A stretch of 64,000 bases of DNA from Microbacterium terregens. Its GTDB lineage: Bacteria; Actinomycetota; Actinomycetes; Actinomycetales; Microbacteriaceae. This document shows positions 53,772 through 63,607 of this stretch, one piece after another. A program made the translations under genes and the position numbers. Under the pieces are notes generated by a model. The model made no database searches and had not been told where the DNA came from. It worked only from the letters and a program-made list of their open reading frames with translations. Positions within the stretch are counted from its first letter, which is position 1. Each line of letters starts with the position of its first letter. Where the stretch lies: positions 2,542,001 to 2,606,000 of the forward strand of contig NZ_BAAAWH010000001.1 in NCBI RefSeq assembly GCF_039534975.1, read 5' to 3'.

Positions 53772-55354
53772 CCTCAGCACCCCCCACGGGGTCCATCCCG
53801 GCTGTCGCGCCGACGACGGATGCCGACGACGACGTTCGTGAAGAGGCGTCGACGCGCCCCCCGCGCCACGCACGTCCTCGGTGGAGCCTGCAGACGCGGC
53901 TGATGGCGACGGTCATCGGCATCGTCTCTCTCATCCTGGTCATCGTCGCGATCGCGACCAGTGCCGCCCTGGGCCGCGTGCTCGAGGCGAACCTCGACAC
54001 GCGGCTGGAGAACGCCGCCCAGCAGGCCGGCGAGTCGCTGCAGACACCTCAGTTCCCGCCGGCGGCACGCGATGCGTCCGACGTGCTGGCCGAAGGACCC
54101 CAGGAGCCGGGCTTCCTCTTCGTCGTCCAGTCGGCCAGCAGCGGGGTATCCGGGGCGTACATCGGCGGCGATGGCGAAGTCGTTCGCCTCACCGCTGACC
54201 AGATCACCGGCGTGGTGGGCGCGATCGACGCCGGCGGGTTCACCACCATCTCGCTGGGGGATGACATCGGCGACTACCGCATCCGCCTGGTGCAGGGAGA
54301 CAACTTCATCGGCATCGCCGGGCTTCCGGTCTCGGAGGTGCGCAGCACCATCGGCGCCACCCTGACCACCATCGCCCTCGTCACCGCCGGAGGTCTGCTC
54401 CTGCTCGCCGCGGCCATCGCGTTCGTGATCCGCGCCGGCCTGAAGCCGCTGCGCGCGGTCGCCGACACCGCGACGCGCGTCGCCGCGCTGCCGCTCGCCG
54501 AGGGGGCCGTCTCGATCACCGAGCGCGTGCCCGACGACGAAACGGACGAGCACACCGAGATCGGACGCGTGGGGCATGCGCTGAACACCCTGCTGGACCA
54601 CGTCGGCGAATCACTCGATGCCCGCCAGCGCAACGAGGAGCGGATGCGCCGATTCGTCGCCGATGCCAGTCACGAGCTGCGCACCCCCCTGGCCTCCATC
54701 CGCGGGTACTCCGAGTTGTCGCTGCGCGCGCTGCGCCAGGCGGATGCCGTGTCGGAGGATCAGAACACCGTCACGTCGCTGGAGCGCATCCAGGCGCAGT
54801 CGATCCGCATGACCCGGCTCGTCGAGGACCTGCTGCTGCTGGCCAGGCTGGACGAGGGGCAGGAGCTCGTGCATGGCACCGTGGATCTCTCGCGGCTCGC
54901 GATCGAGGCGATCGCCGATGTGCGGCCGGCCGGGCCGGACCACCGGTGGGAGCTCGATGTGGGAGAAGAGCCGGTGCTGATCAGGGGTGACGCTTCGCGA
55001 CTGCACCAGGTCGTCGGCAATCTGCTCGCCAACGCGCGCACGCACACGCCGGCCGGCACCCACGTCACCCTCAGCGTGACCTGCGAGGGAGCGGATGCCG
55101 TGCTTCGCGTCCACGACGACGGGCCCGGGGTCGACCCGGCGATCGCGGACGAGCTGTTCGAGCGGTTCTCGCGAGCGGATCGTTCGCGCGCCCGGCAGAC
55201 GGGCGGCACCGGCCTGGGTCTTTCCATCGCGCGGGCGATCGTGGCGGCGCACGGCGGAGCTCTCACGGTGCGCAGCAGGCCCGGCGACACCACGTTCGAG
55301 GTGCGGCTGCCCATCCCGGAGTCCACTCCCCCGTCCGAGGTCAGTAGCCGCTGA
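53768..55354 (+). CDS. PhoR-like sensor histidine kinase
   Basis: 528 residues. A cytoplasmic Pro/Asp-rich N-terminus (about 35) precedes TM1 (about 43-66) and an extracytoplasmic domain of about 120 residues. TM2 (about 193-217) and HAMP follow, then the H-box FVADASHELRTPLASIRGY, N-box NLLANARTHTPAG, G1 VHDDGPGVDP and G2 GGTGLGLSIARAIV. It is the cognate partner of the upstream regulator by a 4-nt overlap. Its 3' end overlaps the convergent RnfD-FNR gene by 14 bp. The signal is unknown. Confidence 0.94.
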   Translation: MTSAPPTGSIPAVAPTTDADDDVREEASTRPPRHARPRWSLQTRLMATVIGIVSLILVIVAIATSAALGRVLEANLDTRLENAAQQAGESLQTPQFPPAARDASDVLAEGPQEPGFLFVVQSASSGVSGAYIGGDGEVVRLTADQITGVVGAIDAGGFTTISLGDDIGDYRIRLVQGDNFIGIAGLPVSEVRSTIGATLTTIALVTAGGLLLLAAAIAFVIRAGLKPLRAVADTATRVAALPLAEGAVSITERVPDDETDEHTEIGRVGHALNTLLDHVGESLDARQRNEERMRRFVADASHELRTPLASIRGYSELSLRALRQADAVSEDQNTVTSLERIQAQSIRMTRLVEDLLLLARLDEGQELVHGTVDLSRLAIEAIADVRPAGPDHRWELDVGEEPVLIRGDASRLHQVVGNLLANARTHTPAGTHVTLSVTCEGADAVLRVHDDGPGVDPAIADELFERFSRADRSRARQTGGTGLGLSIARAIVAAHGGALTVRSRPGDTTFEVRLPIPESTPPSEVSSR

Positions 55355-56912
55355 ACGCGTCCGTCGTGATGGACCGTGCGCGTTCCAGGGCGGGAGCCAG
55401 GTCGGCGATCAGTCCCGCGGGGCCGGAGATGTACACGTGCCGCGCGGCGATGTCCGGGACCACCTGCAGGAGACCCTCCGCGTCGAGCCGGACGCCGCGC
55501 GCCCACAACCAGTGGCGGGGCAGATCCTGCGGCCGGTCCCGCGTGAAGACGACGACGGGCACACCGGACGCCTCCAGCTCATCGCGGAAAGCAAGCTCCG
55601 AGGCCTCGGCCGCGACGTACACGAGGACGACGTCGCGGTCCTCGCCGGCGAGGCGCAGATGCCGAAGCTGTGAGACGAACGGGGTGATGCCGATGCCGGC
55701 GGCGACCATGAGCACGGAGCTGGTCGGCTTCTTCGGCAGGATGAAATCGCCCCACACACCGGTCACCGCCAGCGCATCGCCGGTGGACAACTGGGCCAGC
55801 GCCTTCTTGTACGAGCTCTGCGACTTGGCGCCGGGCACCTCGCGGAACGCCACCGACAGCAGCGGCAGGTCCTCGGGCGCCGACGCGATGCTGAACTCGC
55901 GGCGCGTCCCCCGCGCATCGGCATGCCGGTGCGGCACGTCCAGCTCGAGGTACTGGCCCGGGATGAAGGCGAGGCGACGACGCGCACGGAAGGTGAGCAG
56001 GTGCACCGTCGGGGTCAGCATCGCACGCGACTCCAGCGCCAGCTTCACCGCCGACCGAGCCGAGAACGCGAACGCGAACGCCAGCAGGTTGCCGATCAGC
56101 AGGGCGCGCTCCTGGCCGAGGCTGATCACGCCGAGATCGATCGGCCACCCCACCAGCACACCGACGAGGCCGGCGACGGTGAACTGCTGCCAGCGGCGCG
56201 GGGGCAGGGTGAGGGGTTCGGAGAGCATGAATGCGCCCAGGAACAGGATCGGAGACGACCACAGCAACGGCCAGAGCACGTCGCCGATCTCCACCGGCAG
56301 GCCCGCGGCCTGATACTGCGCCGAGGTGCGCAGCACCCCCACCGCGACCGCGGCGACGACGAACACCGTGATGACGCGCACCTTCTCGGTGCGCACCAGC
56401 ACCGCCAGGCCGAGGACGATCACCGGCCCCGCGAGAACCGGCGTGCCGACCCACCACGAGGATGCGCCCAGGCTCGGGACGGCGAGACCCACGAGCGTCA
56501 GAACCGTCGCGCCCACGGCCGCCGGGTTGAAGATGTGCCGGCCGCGCCAGGCCAGGACGTACTTGGACAGGGATGCCGCGGCTCCCGCGAGCGCAACACC
56601 GGCCAGCCCCGCCGGGTCGAGCGTCGGCCGCAGCACGAACAGCAGGATCGCCGCGGTGATCAACGACGACTCCAGCCGCCACGGCAGGCGCACGATCGCC
56701 TGGGCTGCGGCATCCACACCCACGCAGACGACCGACAGAACGACGGCTGTGACCAGCAGTTCCCACGGTGTGGGCACCACCAGTCCGAAGAACGAGGCGA
56801 CCAGCGCCAGGAACGAGAGTGCACCCAGCGCGAGCAGCGCGAGCCGGTACATCGAGACGCGTCCGAGTACCGCGAACACGCGATTCCACAGGGAGGTGAA
56901 GGTTCCGATCAC
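55341..56912 (-). CDS. RnfD/NqrB-like membrane domain fused to ferredoxin-NADP reductase-type flavoprotein
   Basis: 523 residues. The first roughly 300 form about ten transmembrane helices of the RnfD/NqrB type, with the typical HIFNPAAVGATVL and a matching SEPLTLPPRRWQQ. Residues about 305-523 form a cytoplasmic FNR module: FAD site REFSIASAPED, flavin loop TGVWGDFILP, NAD(P) site LMVAAGIGITPFVSQLRHL and C-terminal YISGPAGLIADL. It probably moves electrons from NAD(P)H through the membrane to an external flavoprotein. The GTG overlaps the apbE stop by 4 nt. Confidence 0.88.
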   Translation of the reverse strand: MIGTFTSLWNRVFAVLGRVSMYRLALLALGALSFLALVASFFGLVVPTPWELLVTAVVLSVVCVGVDAAAQAIVRLPWRLESSLITAAILLFVLRPTLDPAGLAGVALAGAAASLSKYVLAWRGRHIFNPAAVGATVLTLVGLAVPSLGASSWWVGTPVLAGPVIVLGLAVLVRTEKVRVITVFVVAAVAVGVLRTSAQYQAAGLPVEIGDVLWPLLWSSPILFLGAFMLSEPLTLPPRRWQQFTVAGLVGVLVGWPIDLGVISLGQERALLIGNLLAFAFAFSARSAVKLALESRAMLTPTVHLLTFRARRRLAFIPGQYLELDVPHRHADARGTRREFSIASAPEDLPLLSVAFREVPGAKSQSSYKKALAQLSTGDALAVTGVWGDFILPKKPTSSVLMVAAGIGITPFVSQLRHLRLAGEDRDVVLVYVAAEASELAFRDELEASGVPVVVFTRDRPQDLPRHWLWARGVRLDAEGLLQVVPDIAARHVYISGPAGLIADLAPALERARSITTDAFSGY

Positions 56913-57787
56913 ACGAACAACTCTGCCGTACTGCCGGGCGACCACTCGACGCGGCCGTCCGTGGTCATGCGCACCCACTGCACGTCCCAGTCCGCGGCGA
57001 GTCGAGGGCCGCCGTCGAAGAACAGCGCGGTGGCGATCGCGTCGGCGCGCATCGCGGTGGATGCGATGGCCCAGGTGGCGGCGATCGCGCGCACCGGCTC
57101 GCCGGTGCGCGCGTCCAGGACATGATGCAGTCCGTCCCCCCACGCACGCCGGTTGGTGGCGGAGGCGCACAGGGCGGCATCCGTCACCTCGACGACGCCG
57201 ATCGCGCGACGCGCGTCATACGGGTGCTCCAGCCCGATGCGCTGCGCTGCGCCGCGGACCGCGAGGTCTCCGCCGGCATCGACCACCACCCCGCCGGCGG
57301 TCCACGGCGCGAGGACCTCGACGACGCGGTCCACCAGGCGTCCCTTCCCGAGCGCGCCGACGTCGAGAACCGCGGGTTGCGATAGGCGCAGCATCCCGCC
57401 CGTCCATGAGACGATCTCTCGCCAGCGGGCAGGAGCCGGCAGCGCACCGCGGTCGACGAGCCCATAGTCGGCGTCGTACCCGCGTGCCGACAGCGACGCC
57501 CCGACGAGCGGATTGACCGCGCCGTCCGTCGCGGCGCTGAGGGCGACGAACGTGTCCATCATGTCCGCGGTATCGGCCGGCGCGGGCAGGGTGGCCGCCC
57601 CACCAGCGAGTGCCGCGACGACCGAATCGGTGCGGAACCGCGACCATTCCCGATCGAACGCCGCGATCGCCTCGGACACTGCCGACCGTGGCCGCGCACC
57701 CAGCGGTTCGGGGGTCTCGACCTGCCACCCGGTGCCGATGGCTTCGAATCGCCAGACCGCGGGCGGGCTGCCGGTGTGGGCGGGCAC
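56909..57787 (-). CDS. apbE: ApbE-family FAD:protein FMN transferase
   Basis: 292-residue enzyme attaching FMN from FAD to Thr/Ser of target proteins. The Mg/FAD-binding motifs are AVLDVGALGKGRLVDRV, GVVVDAGGDLAVRG and the C-terminal WAIASTAMRADAIATALFFDGG. The target is presumably the FMN-binding lipoprotein encoded just upstream. The protein starts only about 15 residues before the conserved domain and has no signal peptide, although most ApbE proteins act outside the membrane. Its GTG start lies 12 bp after the lipoprotein stop. It is coupled to the RnfD-FNR gene by a GTGA overlap. Confidence 0.9.
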   Translation of the reverse strand: MPAHTGSPPAVWRFEAIGTGWQVETPEPLGARPRSAVSEAIAAFDREWSRFRTDSVVAALAGGAATLPAPADTADMMDTFVALSAATDGAVNPLVGASLSARGYDADYGLVDRGALPAPARWREIVSWTGGMLRLSQPAVLDVGALGKGRLVDRVVEVLAPWTAGGVVVDAGGDLAVRGAAQRIGLEHPYDARRAIGVVEVTDAALCASATNRRAWGDGLHHVLDARTGEPVRAIAATWAIASTAMRADAIATALFFDGGPRLAADWDVQWVRMTTDGRVEWSPGSTAELFV

Positions 57788-57798
57788 CGGTGGCTCGC

Positions 57799-58293
57799 CT
57801 ACCCCGCGGCTTCGGACTTGATCGTCTCGATCGCCTGGTTGAAGCCGCCGCTGGTCAGCGACGATCCGGCGACCCGGCTCACGGAGATCTCGTCGATGTC
57901 CTTGCCCACGACGACGTCGGCGATCCCCCCGATGAAGCGCCCCTGGTACTCCTCGGACTCCCGCTTCTGCGGCTCGCCCGCCACGGTGACGTCCGTGATC
58001 ACATCGTCCTCGAGCGACACCGTGACCACGACGGTCTCGACGCTCTCGGGCGTGGCGTACGAACCCTCTGCGGTGTACGTGCCGTCCGCATAGGTGCTGT
58101 CGGCGGGCGACGGGGCCGCATCCGGCGATACCGGTGCCGCGGTGGTCGTGCTGCGCGGCTCGGGAGCGGCGGTCTCGGCGTCGGCCGGGGCATCCGTCGG
58201 GCTGCACGCGGCGAGCGCGAAGGCGCCCGCCACGGCGACGACGGTGGCTCCGACTCGGATCGGGCGCGATCGGGCGGCGGTGCGGATCATCAT
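57799..58293 (-). CDS. FMN-binding domain lipoprotein
   Basis: 164 residues. The lipoprotein signal peptide ends with the lipobox LAAC (Cys near residue 29). A Thr/Ala/Pro/Asp linker follows, then an FMN_bind domain: YADGTYTAEGSYATPESVETVVVTVSLEDDVITDVTV. The candidate flavinylation site is GSSLTSGGFNQAI, equivalent to the SGATxTS motif. It would be an extracytoplasmic one-flavin electron carrier served by ApbE and RnfD-FNR. AGGAGG lies 3 nt before ATG 58293 and 6 nt before ATG 58290, so the second may be the true start. Confidence 0.88.
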   Translation of the reverse strand: MMIRTAARSRPIRVGATVVAVAGAFALAACSPTDAPADAETAAPEPRSTTTAAPVSPDAAPSPADSTYADGTYTAEGSYATPESVETVVVTVSLEDDVITDVTVAGEPQKRESEEYQGRFIGGIADVVVGKDIDEISVSRVAGSSLTSGGFNQAIETIKSEAAG

Positions 58294-58366
58294 GGTCCTC
58301 CTGCGATGCCTCGCGGCGGTCGTGGTGTCGATGTCGGTGTCTGCGCGACGAGTCTCGCCGACCAAC

Positions 58367-58395
58367 CTATGAGCGGTCGTTGAACGCAGGCTGAA
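58367..58395 (-). promoter_or_regulatory. Three 11-bp-phased repeats upstream of the flavin operon
   Basis: On the minus strand TTCAGCC (58395-58389), TTCAACG (58384-58378) and CTCATAG (58373-58367) are exactly 11 bp apart, 75-103 bp before the lipoprotein start. This layout fits an OmpR/PhoB-type operator. The neighbouring PhoP-like regulator is an obvious candidate but not proven. Confidence 0.45.
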
Positions 58396-58399
58396 AAGC

Positions 58400-61108
58400 T
58401 CATGCCCGTCCACGCCGGCGGAGCGCCTTGAGAACCTCGACCGCCAGGAAGATGACGATCGACAGGGCGATCGGGGGGCCCCACGACCCGACCGCGAGCG
58501 GCCGGGATCCGAACAGGTCGTTCATGAACGGCACGTAGGTGTAGATCAGCTGGAAGACGAGCAGCGCCAGCGCCGACCACCACACCGCCGGGTTGCCGCG
58601 CAGCACATCGGGGGTGAGACTCGACCGGCTCAGGAAGCGGCAGTTGAACAGGTACGCGAGCTGCCCGAGTGCGAGCATCGCGACCGCCTCGGTGCGCGCG
58701 TAGGCGATGTCGGTGCCGCCTGCCACAGCGCCGTAGAACACACCGAGCGTGGCGCCGCCGATCAGCAGCGAGACGAGCAGGACGAAGCCGAGCTCGCGCG
58801 CCGACACGATCGACCCGCCGGGGGCGCGCGGCGGCCGCGACATGATGCCCTTCTCGGCCGGCTCGTACGCGAGGGCGAGCGAGAGCGTCAGCGCGGTCAC
58901 CATGTTGACCCAGAGCACCTGCACCGGCGTGAGAGGCAGGGCGAGCCCGAAGACGACCGCCACGAGGATGACCAGCGCCTGCGCGCCGTTCGTGGGCAGC
59001 AGGAAGACGACAGACTTGCGCAGGTTGTCGTAGATCCGCCGCCCCTCGCGGATCGCGCCGCGGATGGTGGCGAAGTTGTCGTCCGCGAGGACGATCTCGG
59101 CGGCCTCCTTGGTCGCCTCCGTGCCCTTGATCCCCATCGCGATCCCGATGTTCGCGCGGGTGAGGGCGGGTGCGTCGTTGACGCCGTCCCCGGTCATCGC
59201 GACCACTTCGCCATGCGCCTGCAGGCCCCGCACGATCCGGATCTTGTGCTCCGGGCTGGTGCGCGCGTAGACGTCGACATCGCGAACCACGTCCTTGAGC
59301 TGCTCCTGGGTCAGGGCCTCCAGCTCGCCGCCGGTGAGCACGCGCGCATCCGCGTCCTCGACGATGCCCATCTCACGGCTGATCGCCAGGGCGGTGCCGG
59401 CGTGATCACCGGTGATCATCTTCACGCGGATGCCCGCGGTGTGGCAGTCCGCGATCGCCTCGATCGCCTCCGGCCTCGGCGGGTCGAGGATGCCCCAGAC
59501 GCCGAGGAACTCCAGGCCCTCCAGATCGTCCAGTGCGATGAGGTCGCGGGCTCGGTCCACCGGCAAGCGGGCCGCTGCCAGCACCCGGAGTCCGGTGCCG
59601 CCGAGTTCGGCGACCACGGCGTCCCAGCGGGCCGGGTCCAGCGGCTCGCGTCCGGCCGTGCCCCGTTGCGTCGTCGATCTCCCCAGCAGCCGGTCCGGCG
59701 CCCCCTTCACCAGAATGGCGCGCGAGCCGTCCGCCGCCTCGTGCAGCGTCGCCATCAGCTTGTGGGCCGAGTCGAAGGGGACCACGTCCACCCGGCGCGC
59801 GCCGGCGGAACTGACCCCGCCTTTCCGCGCGACGACCTTGAGCGCGCCCTCGGTAGGTTCGCCGACGAGGCTCCAGCCCCCGGACGCCGCGTCCTCGGCG
59901 CTGTCGCGAACCAGATGGGCGTCGTTGCACAGCGTCGCGACCGAAAGGATCGCCGCGACATCCGCACCGGGTGCCCGCCCGTCGTCGGCGACGATCTCGC
60001 CGATGGGCTGGTAGCCGAGGCCGGTGACCTGGTAGGCCGCGACGGGTGTCACGATGCGACGCACCGTCATCTCGTTCTTGGTGAGCGTGCCGGTCTTGTC
60101 CGAGCAGACCGTGGTCACCGAGCCCAGCGCCTCGACGGCCGGCAGCTTGCGGGTGATCGCATTGTGTCGCGCCATCTGCTGCACGCCGATCGCCAGCGTG
60201 ATGGTCACCAGCGCGGGCAGCCCCTCCGGAATGGCTGCCACCGCGAAGCCGATCGTCGCCGAGATCAGCTCGGCGAACGGCATCCCATGTCCGAACCGTC
60301 CGATCGCCAGCATGAGCACGGCCATGCCGAGGATGACCAGCGTGAGCTTCTTGCCGAAGTCGTTCAGCTGCTTCGTCAGCGGGGTTTCCAGCGAGCCGGC
60401 ATCGCCGACGAGTTCCTGGATCTTTCCGATCTCGGTCGCGGCCCCCGTCCCCGTGACGATTCCCCGAGCCTGCCCGGCCGAGACGATCGTCCCGGAAAAG
60501 GCCATGGACGCCCGGTCGCCGACGCCCGCCTCGGCCGGGACCGGGTCGACCCCCTTGGACGCGGGCACGGACTCACCGGTCAGCGCGGACTCGTCGATGC
60601 GCAGCTGCGCCGCCTGGAAGAGCCGCACATCCGCCGGCACCTTGTCGCCCGGCGCGAGGCGGATCACATCGCCCGGCACCAGTTCCGCGGCGGGCACGGT
60701 GTTCCAGCCGCCGTCCCGGCGGGCGCGGGCGTGGACGGACAGCATCCCGCGGATGCCGGCCAGCGCCGTCTCCGCCCGGCCTTCCTGGACGAACCCGATC
60801 ACGGCGTTGATGACCGCGACGCTCATGATCACCCAGAAGTCCAGCCAGTCGCCCATGATCGCCTTGATCGCGGCCGCACCGAGCAGGATGTAGATGAGCG
60901 TGTCGTTGAAGTGAACCAGGAAGCGCAGGATCGCGGGTTTGCGCGGCGGCGGGGGCAGCTCATTCGGCCCGACGGCCTGCAGTCGCGCCGCCGCCTCGGC
61001 GCTGGTGATGCCGCCGACATCGGTGCGCAGAGCGCTCTGCACCTCCGGCACCGCCCGCGCGAACGGGCGATCGACGACGAGGGATGTTGCGCCGGCCGGG
61101 AGAGTCAT
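58400..61108 (-). CDS. Cation-transporting P-type ATPase (P2 type, Ca2+-ATPase-like)
   Basis: 902-residue ion pump. The N-terminal cation_ATPase_N domain leads to the actuator motif [14 protein letters not shown] and the M4 ion-site motif [11 protein letters not shown]. The phosphorylation motif is [15 protein letters not shown] and the nucleotide-binding Lys lies in [11 protein letters not shown]. The hinge is [22 protein letters not shown], and M5-M6 include [16 protein letters not shown]. Order and PEGLP favour Ca2+ or a related cation such as Mn2+ or Na+. The start lies 16 bp after prs, so it may belong to the glmU-prs transcript. Confidence 0.94.
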   Translation of the reverse strand: MTLPAGATSLVVDRPFARAVPEVQSALRTDVGGITSAEAAARLQAVGPNELPPPPRKPAILRFLVHFNDTLIYILLGAAAIKAIMGDWLDFWVIMSVAVINAVIGFVQEGRAETALAGIRGMLSVHARARRDGGWNTVPAAELVPGDVIRLAPGDKVPADVRLFQAAQLRIDESALTGESVPASKGVDPVPAEAGVGDRASMAFSGTIVSAGQARGIVTGTGAATEIGKIQELVGDAGSLETPLTKQLNDFGKKLTLVILGMAVLMLAIGRFGHGMPFAELISATIGFAVAAIPEGLPALVTITLAIGVQQMARHNAITRKLPAVEALGSVTTVCSDKTGTLTKNEMTVRRIVTPVAAYQVTGLGYQPIGEIVADDGRAPGADVAAILSVATLCNDAHLVRDSAEDAASGGWSLVGEPTEGALKVVARKGGVSSAGARRVDVVPFDSAHKLMATLHEAADGSRAILVKGAPDRLLGRSTTQRGTAGREPLDPARWDAVVAELGGTGLRVLAAARLPVDRARDLIALDDLEGLEFLGVWGILDPPRPEAIEAIADCHTAGIRVKMITGDHAGTALAISREMGIVEDADARVLTGGELEALTQEQLKDVVRDVDVYARTSPEHKIRIVRGLQAHGEVVAMTGDGVNDAPALTRANIGIAMGIKGTEATKEAAEIVLADDNFATIRGAIREGRRIYDNLRKSVVFLLPTNGAQALVILVAVVFGLALPLTPVQVLWVNMVTALTLSLALAYEPAEKGIMSRPPRAPGGSIVSARELGFVLLVSLLIGGATLGVFYGAVAGGTDIAYARTEAVAMLALGQLAYLFNCRFLSRSSLTPDVLRGNPAVWWSALALLVFQLIYTYVPFMNDLFGSRPLAVGSWGPPIALSIVIFLAVEVLKALRRRGRA

Positions 61109-61124
61109 GGCTGCATCCGCGCGG

Positions 61125-62159
61125 CTATGCGGCCCCGTCGAACATGCTCGTGACCGACCCGTCCTCGAACACCTCGCGGATGGCGCGGGCCAGCAGCGGC
61201 GCGATCGGCAGGATCGTCAGCGCGGGGAACAGCTTGCTGTCCGGGATCGGCACCGTGTCCGTCACGACGACCTCGTCGATGGCTTCGCACTGCAGGCGCT
61301 CGACGGCCGGATCGCTCAGGATGGCATGCGTGGCAGCGACGATGACGCGTTCGGCGCCGTTCTTCTTGAGGGCCTCCGCGGCCTTGACGATCGTGCCGCC
61401 GGTGTCGATCATGTCGTCGACGAGGAGGCACACCCGACCGTCGACCTGACCGACGATCTCATTCACGGTCACCTGGTTGGCGACGTTCGGGTCGCGACGC
61501 TTGTGGATGATCGCGAGAGGAGCGCCGAGGCTGTCGGACCAGGTGTCGGCGACCCGCACCCGGCCGGTGTCCGGCGAGACCACCGTGAGCTTCGCGCGGT
61601 CCTCTGCGGAGAGCGTCCGCTGGAAGTACTCCAGAAGCACCGGCTTGGCGAAGAGGTGGTCGACGGGGCCGTCGAAGAAGCCCTGGATCTGCGCCGCGTG
61701 CAGGTCCACGCTCATCACGCGGTCCGCCCCTGCGGTCTTGAGCAGGTCGGCGACCAGACGCGCGCTGATCGGCTCACGGCCCCGGCTCTTCTTGTCCTGC
61801 CGCGAGTACGGGTAGTACGGAGCGACGACGGTGATCCGCTTGGCGGATGCGCGCTTGGCGGCATCCAGCATGATGAGCGTCTCCATGAGCCACTCGTTGA
61901 CCGGCGGGCCGAAGCTCTGGATCAGGAAGAAGTCGCAGCCGCGGATCGACACCTCGAACCGGGTGAGGATCTCGCCCGACGCGAACGTGCGGTACTCGGT
62001 GGGCACCAGCTCCGTGCCGATCGCGGCGGCGACGTCCGCCGAAAGCGTGGGGTGCGAACGCCCACCGGCGACCACGAGGCGCTTCTTGGTCTTGGCGACA
62101 AGTCCGGGGGCGATATCGTGCTCGCGATCGAGATCAACCGTCTTCTTCTTGCGCGCCAT
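61125..62159 (-). CDS. prs: Ribose-phosphate diphosphokinase (PRPP synthetase)
   Basis: Makes PRPP from ribose 5-phosphate and ATP for nucleotide, His and Trp synthesis. It has 344 residues. Signatures are RTFASGEILTRFEVSIRGCDFFLIQS, the ATP loop DLHAAQIQGFFDGPVDHL, and the PRPP-binding LVDDMIDTGGTIVKAAEAL. An extra basic N-terminus of about 25 residues (MARKKKTVDLDRE) precedes the fold. The start codon lies 26 bp inside the 3' end of glmU in another frame; glmU-prs adjacency is classical. Confidence 0.96.
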   Translation of the reverse strand: MARKKKTVDLDREHDIAPGLVAKTKKRLVVAGGRSHPTLSADVAAAIGTELVPTEYRTFASGEILTRFEVSIRGCDFFLIQSFGPPVNEWLMETLIMLDAAKRASAKRITVVAPYYPYSRQDKKSRGREPISARLVADLLKTAGADRVMSVDLHAAQIQGFFDGPVDHLFAKPVLLEYFQRTLSAEDRAKLTVVSPDTGRVRVADTWSDSLGAPLAIIHKRRDPNVANQVTVNEIVGQVDGRVCLLVDDMIDTGGTIVKAAEALKKNGAERVIVAATHAILSDPAVERLQCEAIDEVVVTDTVPIPDSKLFPALTILPIAPLLARAIREVFEDGSVTSMFDGAA

Positions 62160-63606
62160 CGTCTGCCTTCTGTGCCGACCGGGCCTTGGCCGCAGCGTGC
62201 GCCGCGCCGGTTCCCGATCTGTTGGTCTCGACCCATCCCTCGACGTTGCGTTGAGGGGCCACGCTGAGCGCCAGTGCGCCGGGGGGCACATCCTTGCGGA
62301 TCACCGCGCCGGCCCCGGTCTTCGCGCCTGCTCCGATTCTAACGGGCGCCACGAAGACGTTATGCGACCCGGTGTGGACCTCGTCGCCGATCTCGGTGCG
62401 GTGCTTGGTCAGGTCGTCGTAGTTCGCGGTGATCGCGCCGGCGCCGAGGTTGACGCCGGTGCCGATCGTGGTGTCGCCGATGTACGACAGGTGGGGCACC
62501 TTGCTGCGTTCGCCGATCGTGGAGTTCTTCGTCTCGACGAACGTGCCGATCTTGCCGCGGTCTCCGAGGTAGGTGCCGGGACGCAGGTAGGCGAACGGGC
62601 CGACGGTGGCACCGGCGCCGATGACGGCGAGCGTGGCATCGGTGCGCGTGACCGACGCGTTCTCGCCCACCTCGCAGTCCACCAGGCTGGTGTCCGGACC
62701 GACGGTGGCACCCGCGGCGACCGTGGTCGCCCGGAGGATGTGCGTGTTGGGAAGAACCGTGACATCCGGTGCGAGCGACGCGGTCACATCGATCCAGGTC
62801 GTGGCGGGGTCCAGGATCATCGCGCCTTCGAGCTGCCAGCGGCGCACCGTGCGGGCATTGAGCAGTCGCGCCGCTTCGGAGAGCTGGACGCGGTCGTTCA
62901 CGCCGAGCGCCGCTGTCGCATCCGTCGCCTGCGAGACGCCGACCGTGAGGCGCGAGTCGCGCAGCAGCGCGACGACGTCGGTCAGGTAGCGCTCGCCCTG
63001 GGCGTTGGCCGTGCCGACGAGCGAGATGTGCTGGCGCAGGGGCGCCGCCTGGAAGACGTAGACACCTGCGTTGATCTCGGTGACGGATGCTTCATCCTCG
63101 GTGGCGTCCTTCTGCTCGACGATGCGCTGAACGCCCCCGGCGGAGTCGCGGATGACGCGGCCGTAGCCGGTCGCATCCGCCACGACGGCGCTGAGCACGG
63201 TCGCCGCGGCTCCGCTCTCGCGGTGCGTTCGGATGAGCCGGGCCAGCGTGTCGTCATCCAGCAGCGGCACATCACCGCTGAGCACCAGGACGTCCCCGGC
63301 GAAGTCGGGCACCTGCGCCAGCGCGATCTCGACGGCGCGGCCCGTTCCCGGTACCTCGTCCTGGTCGACGACGACGATCTCCGGTGCGATGTCCAGGACG
63401 AGGTCGGCGACGAGGTCGCGCTCGTGGCGCACGACGACCAGGACGCTCTGCGGGTTCAGCGCGCGGGCCGTGTCCAGCACGTGTCCGAGGAGCGGGCGCC
63501 CGCCGATCCGGTGCAGGACCTTCGGCAGGCTCGATTTCATCCGCGTGCCCTGGCCTGCGGCGAGGATGACGACGGCCAGCTGGGGTTCGGTGATGTTCTC
63601 GGACAT
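62134..63606 (-). CDS. glmU: Bifunctional UDP-N-acetylglucosamine pyrophosphorylase / glucosamine-1-phosphate N-acetyltransferase
   Basis: Makes UDP-GlcNAc for peptidoglycan in two steps. It has 490 residues. The N-terminal uridylyltransferase begins VVILAAGQGTRMKSSLPKVLH, with LSGDVPLLDDDT. The C-terminal left-handed beta-helix acetyltransferase includes GDRGKIGTFVETKNSTIG, HLSYIGDTTIG, GAITANYDDLTKHRTEIGDEVHTGS and a C-terminal tail rich in Ala and Lys. The ATG at 63606 lies one nucleotide after the tRNA-Gln gene, so no separate Shine-Dalgarno exists. prs overlaps its last 26 bp. Confidence 0.97.
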   Translation of the reverse strand: MSENITEPQLAVVILAAGQGTRMKSSLPKVLHRIGGRPLLGHVLDTARALNPQSVLVVVRHERDLVADLVLDIAPEIVVVDQDEVPGTGRAVEIALAQVPDFAGDVLVLSGDVPLLDDDTLARLIRTHRESGAAATVLSAVVADATGYGRVIRDSAGGVQRIVEQKDATEDEASVTEINAGVYVFQAAPLRQHISLVGTANAQGERYLTDVVALLRDSRLTVGVSQATDATAALGVNDRVQLSEAARLLNARTVRRWQLEGAMILDPATTWIDVTASLAPDVTVLPNTHILRATTVAAGATVGPDTSLVDCEVGENASVTRTDATLAVIGAGATVGPFAYLRPGTYLGDRGKIGTFVETKNSTIGERSKVPHLSYIGDTTIGTGVNLGAGAITANYDDLTKHRTEIGDEVHTGSHNVFVAPVRIGAGAKTGAGAVIRKDVPPGALALSVAPQRNVEGWVETNRSGTGAAHAAAKARSAQKADDGAQEEDG

Positions 63607-63607
63607 G

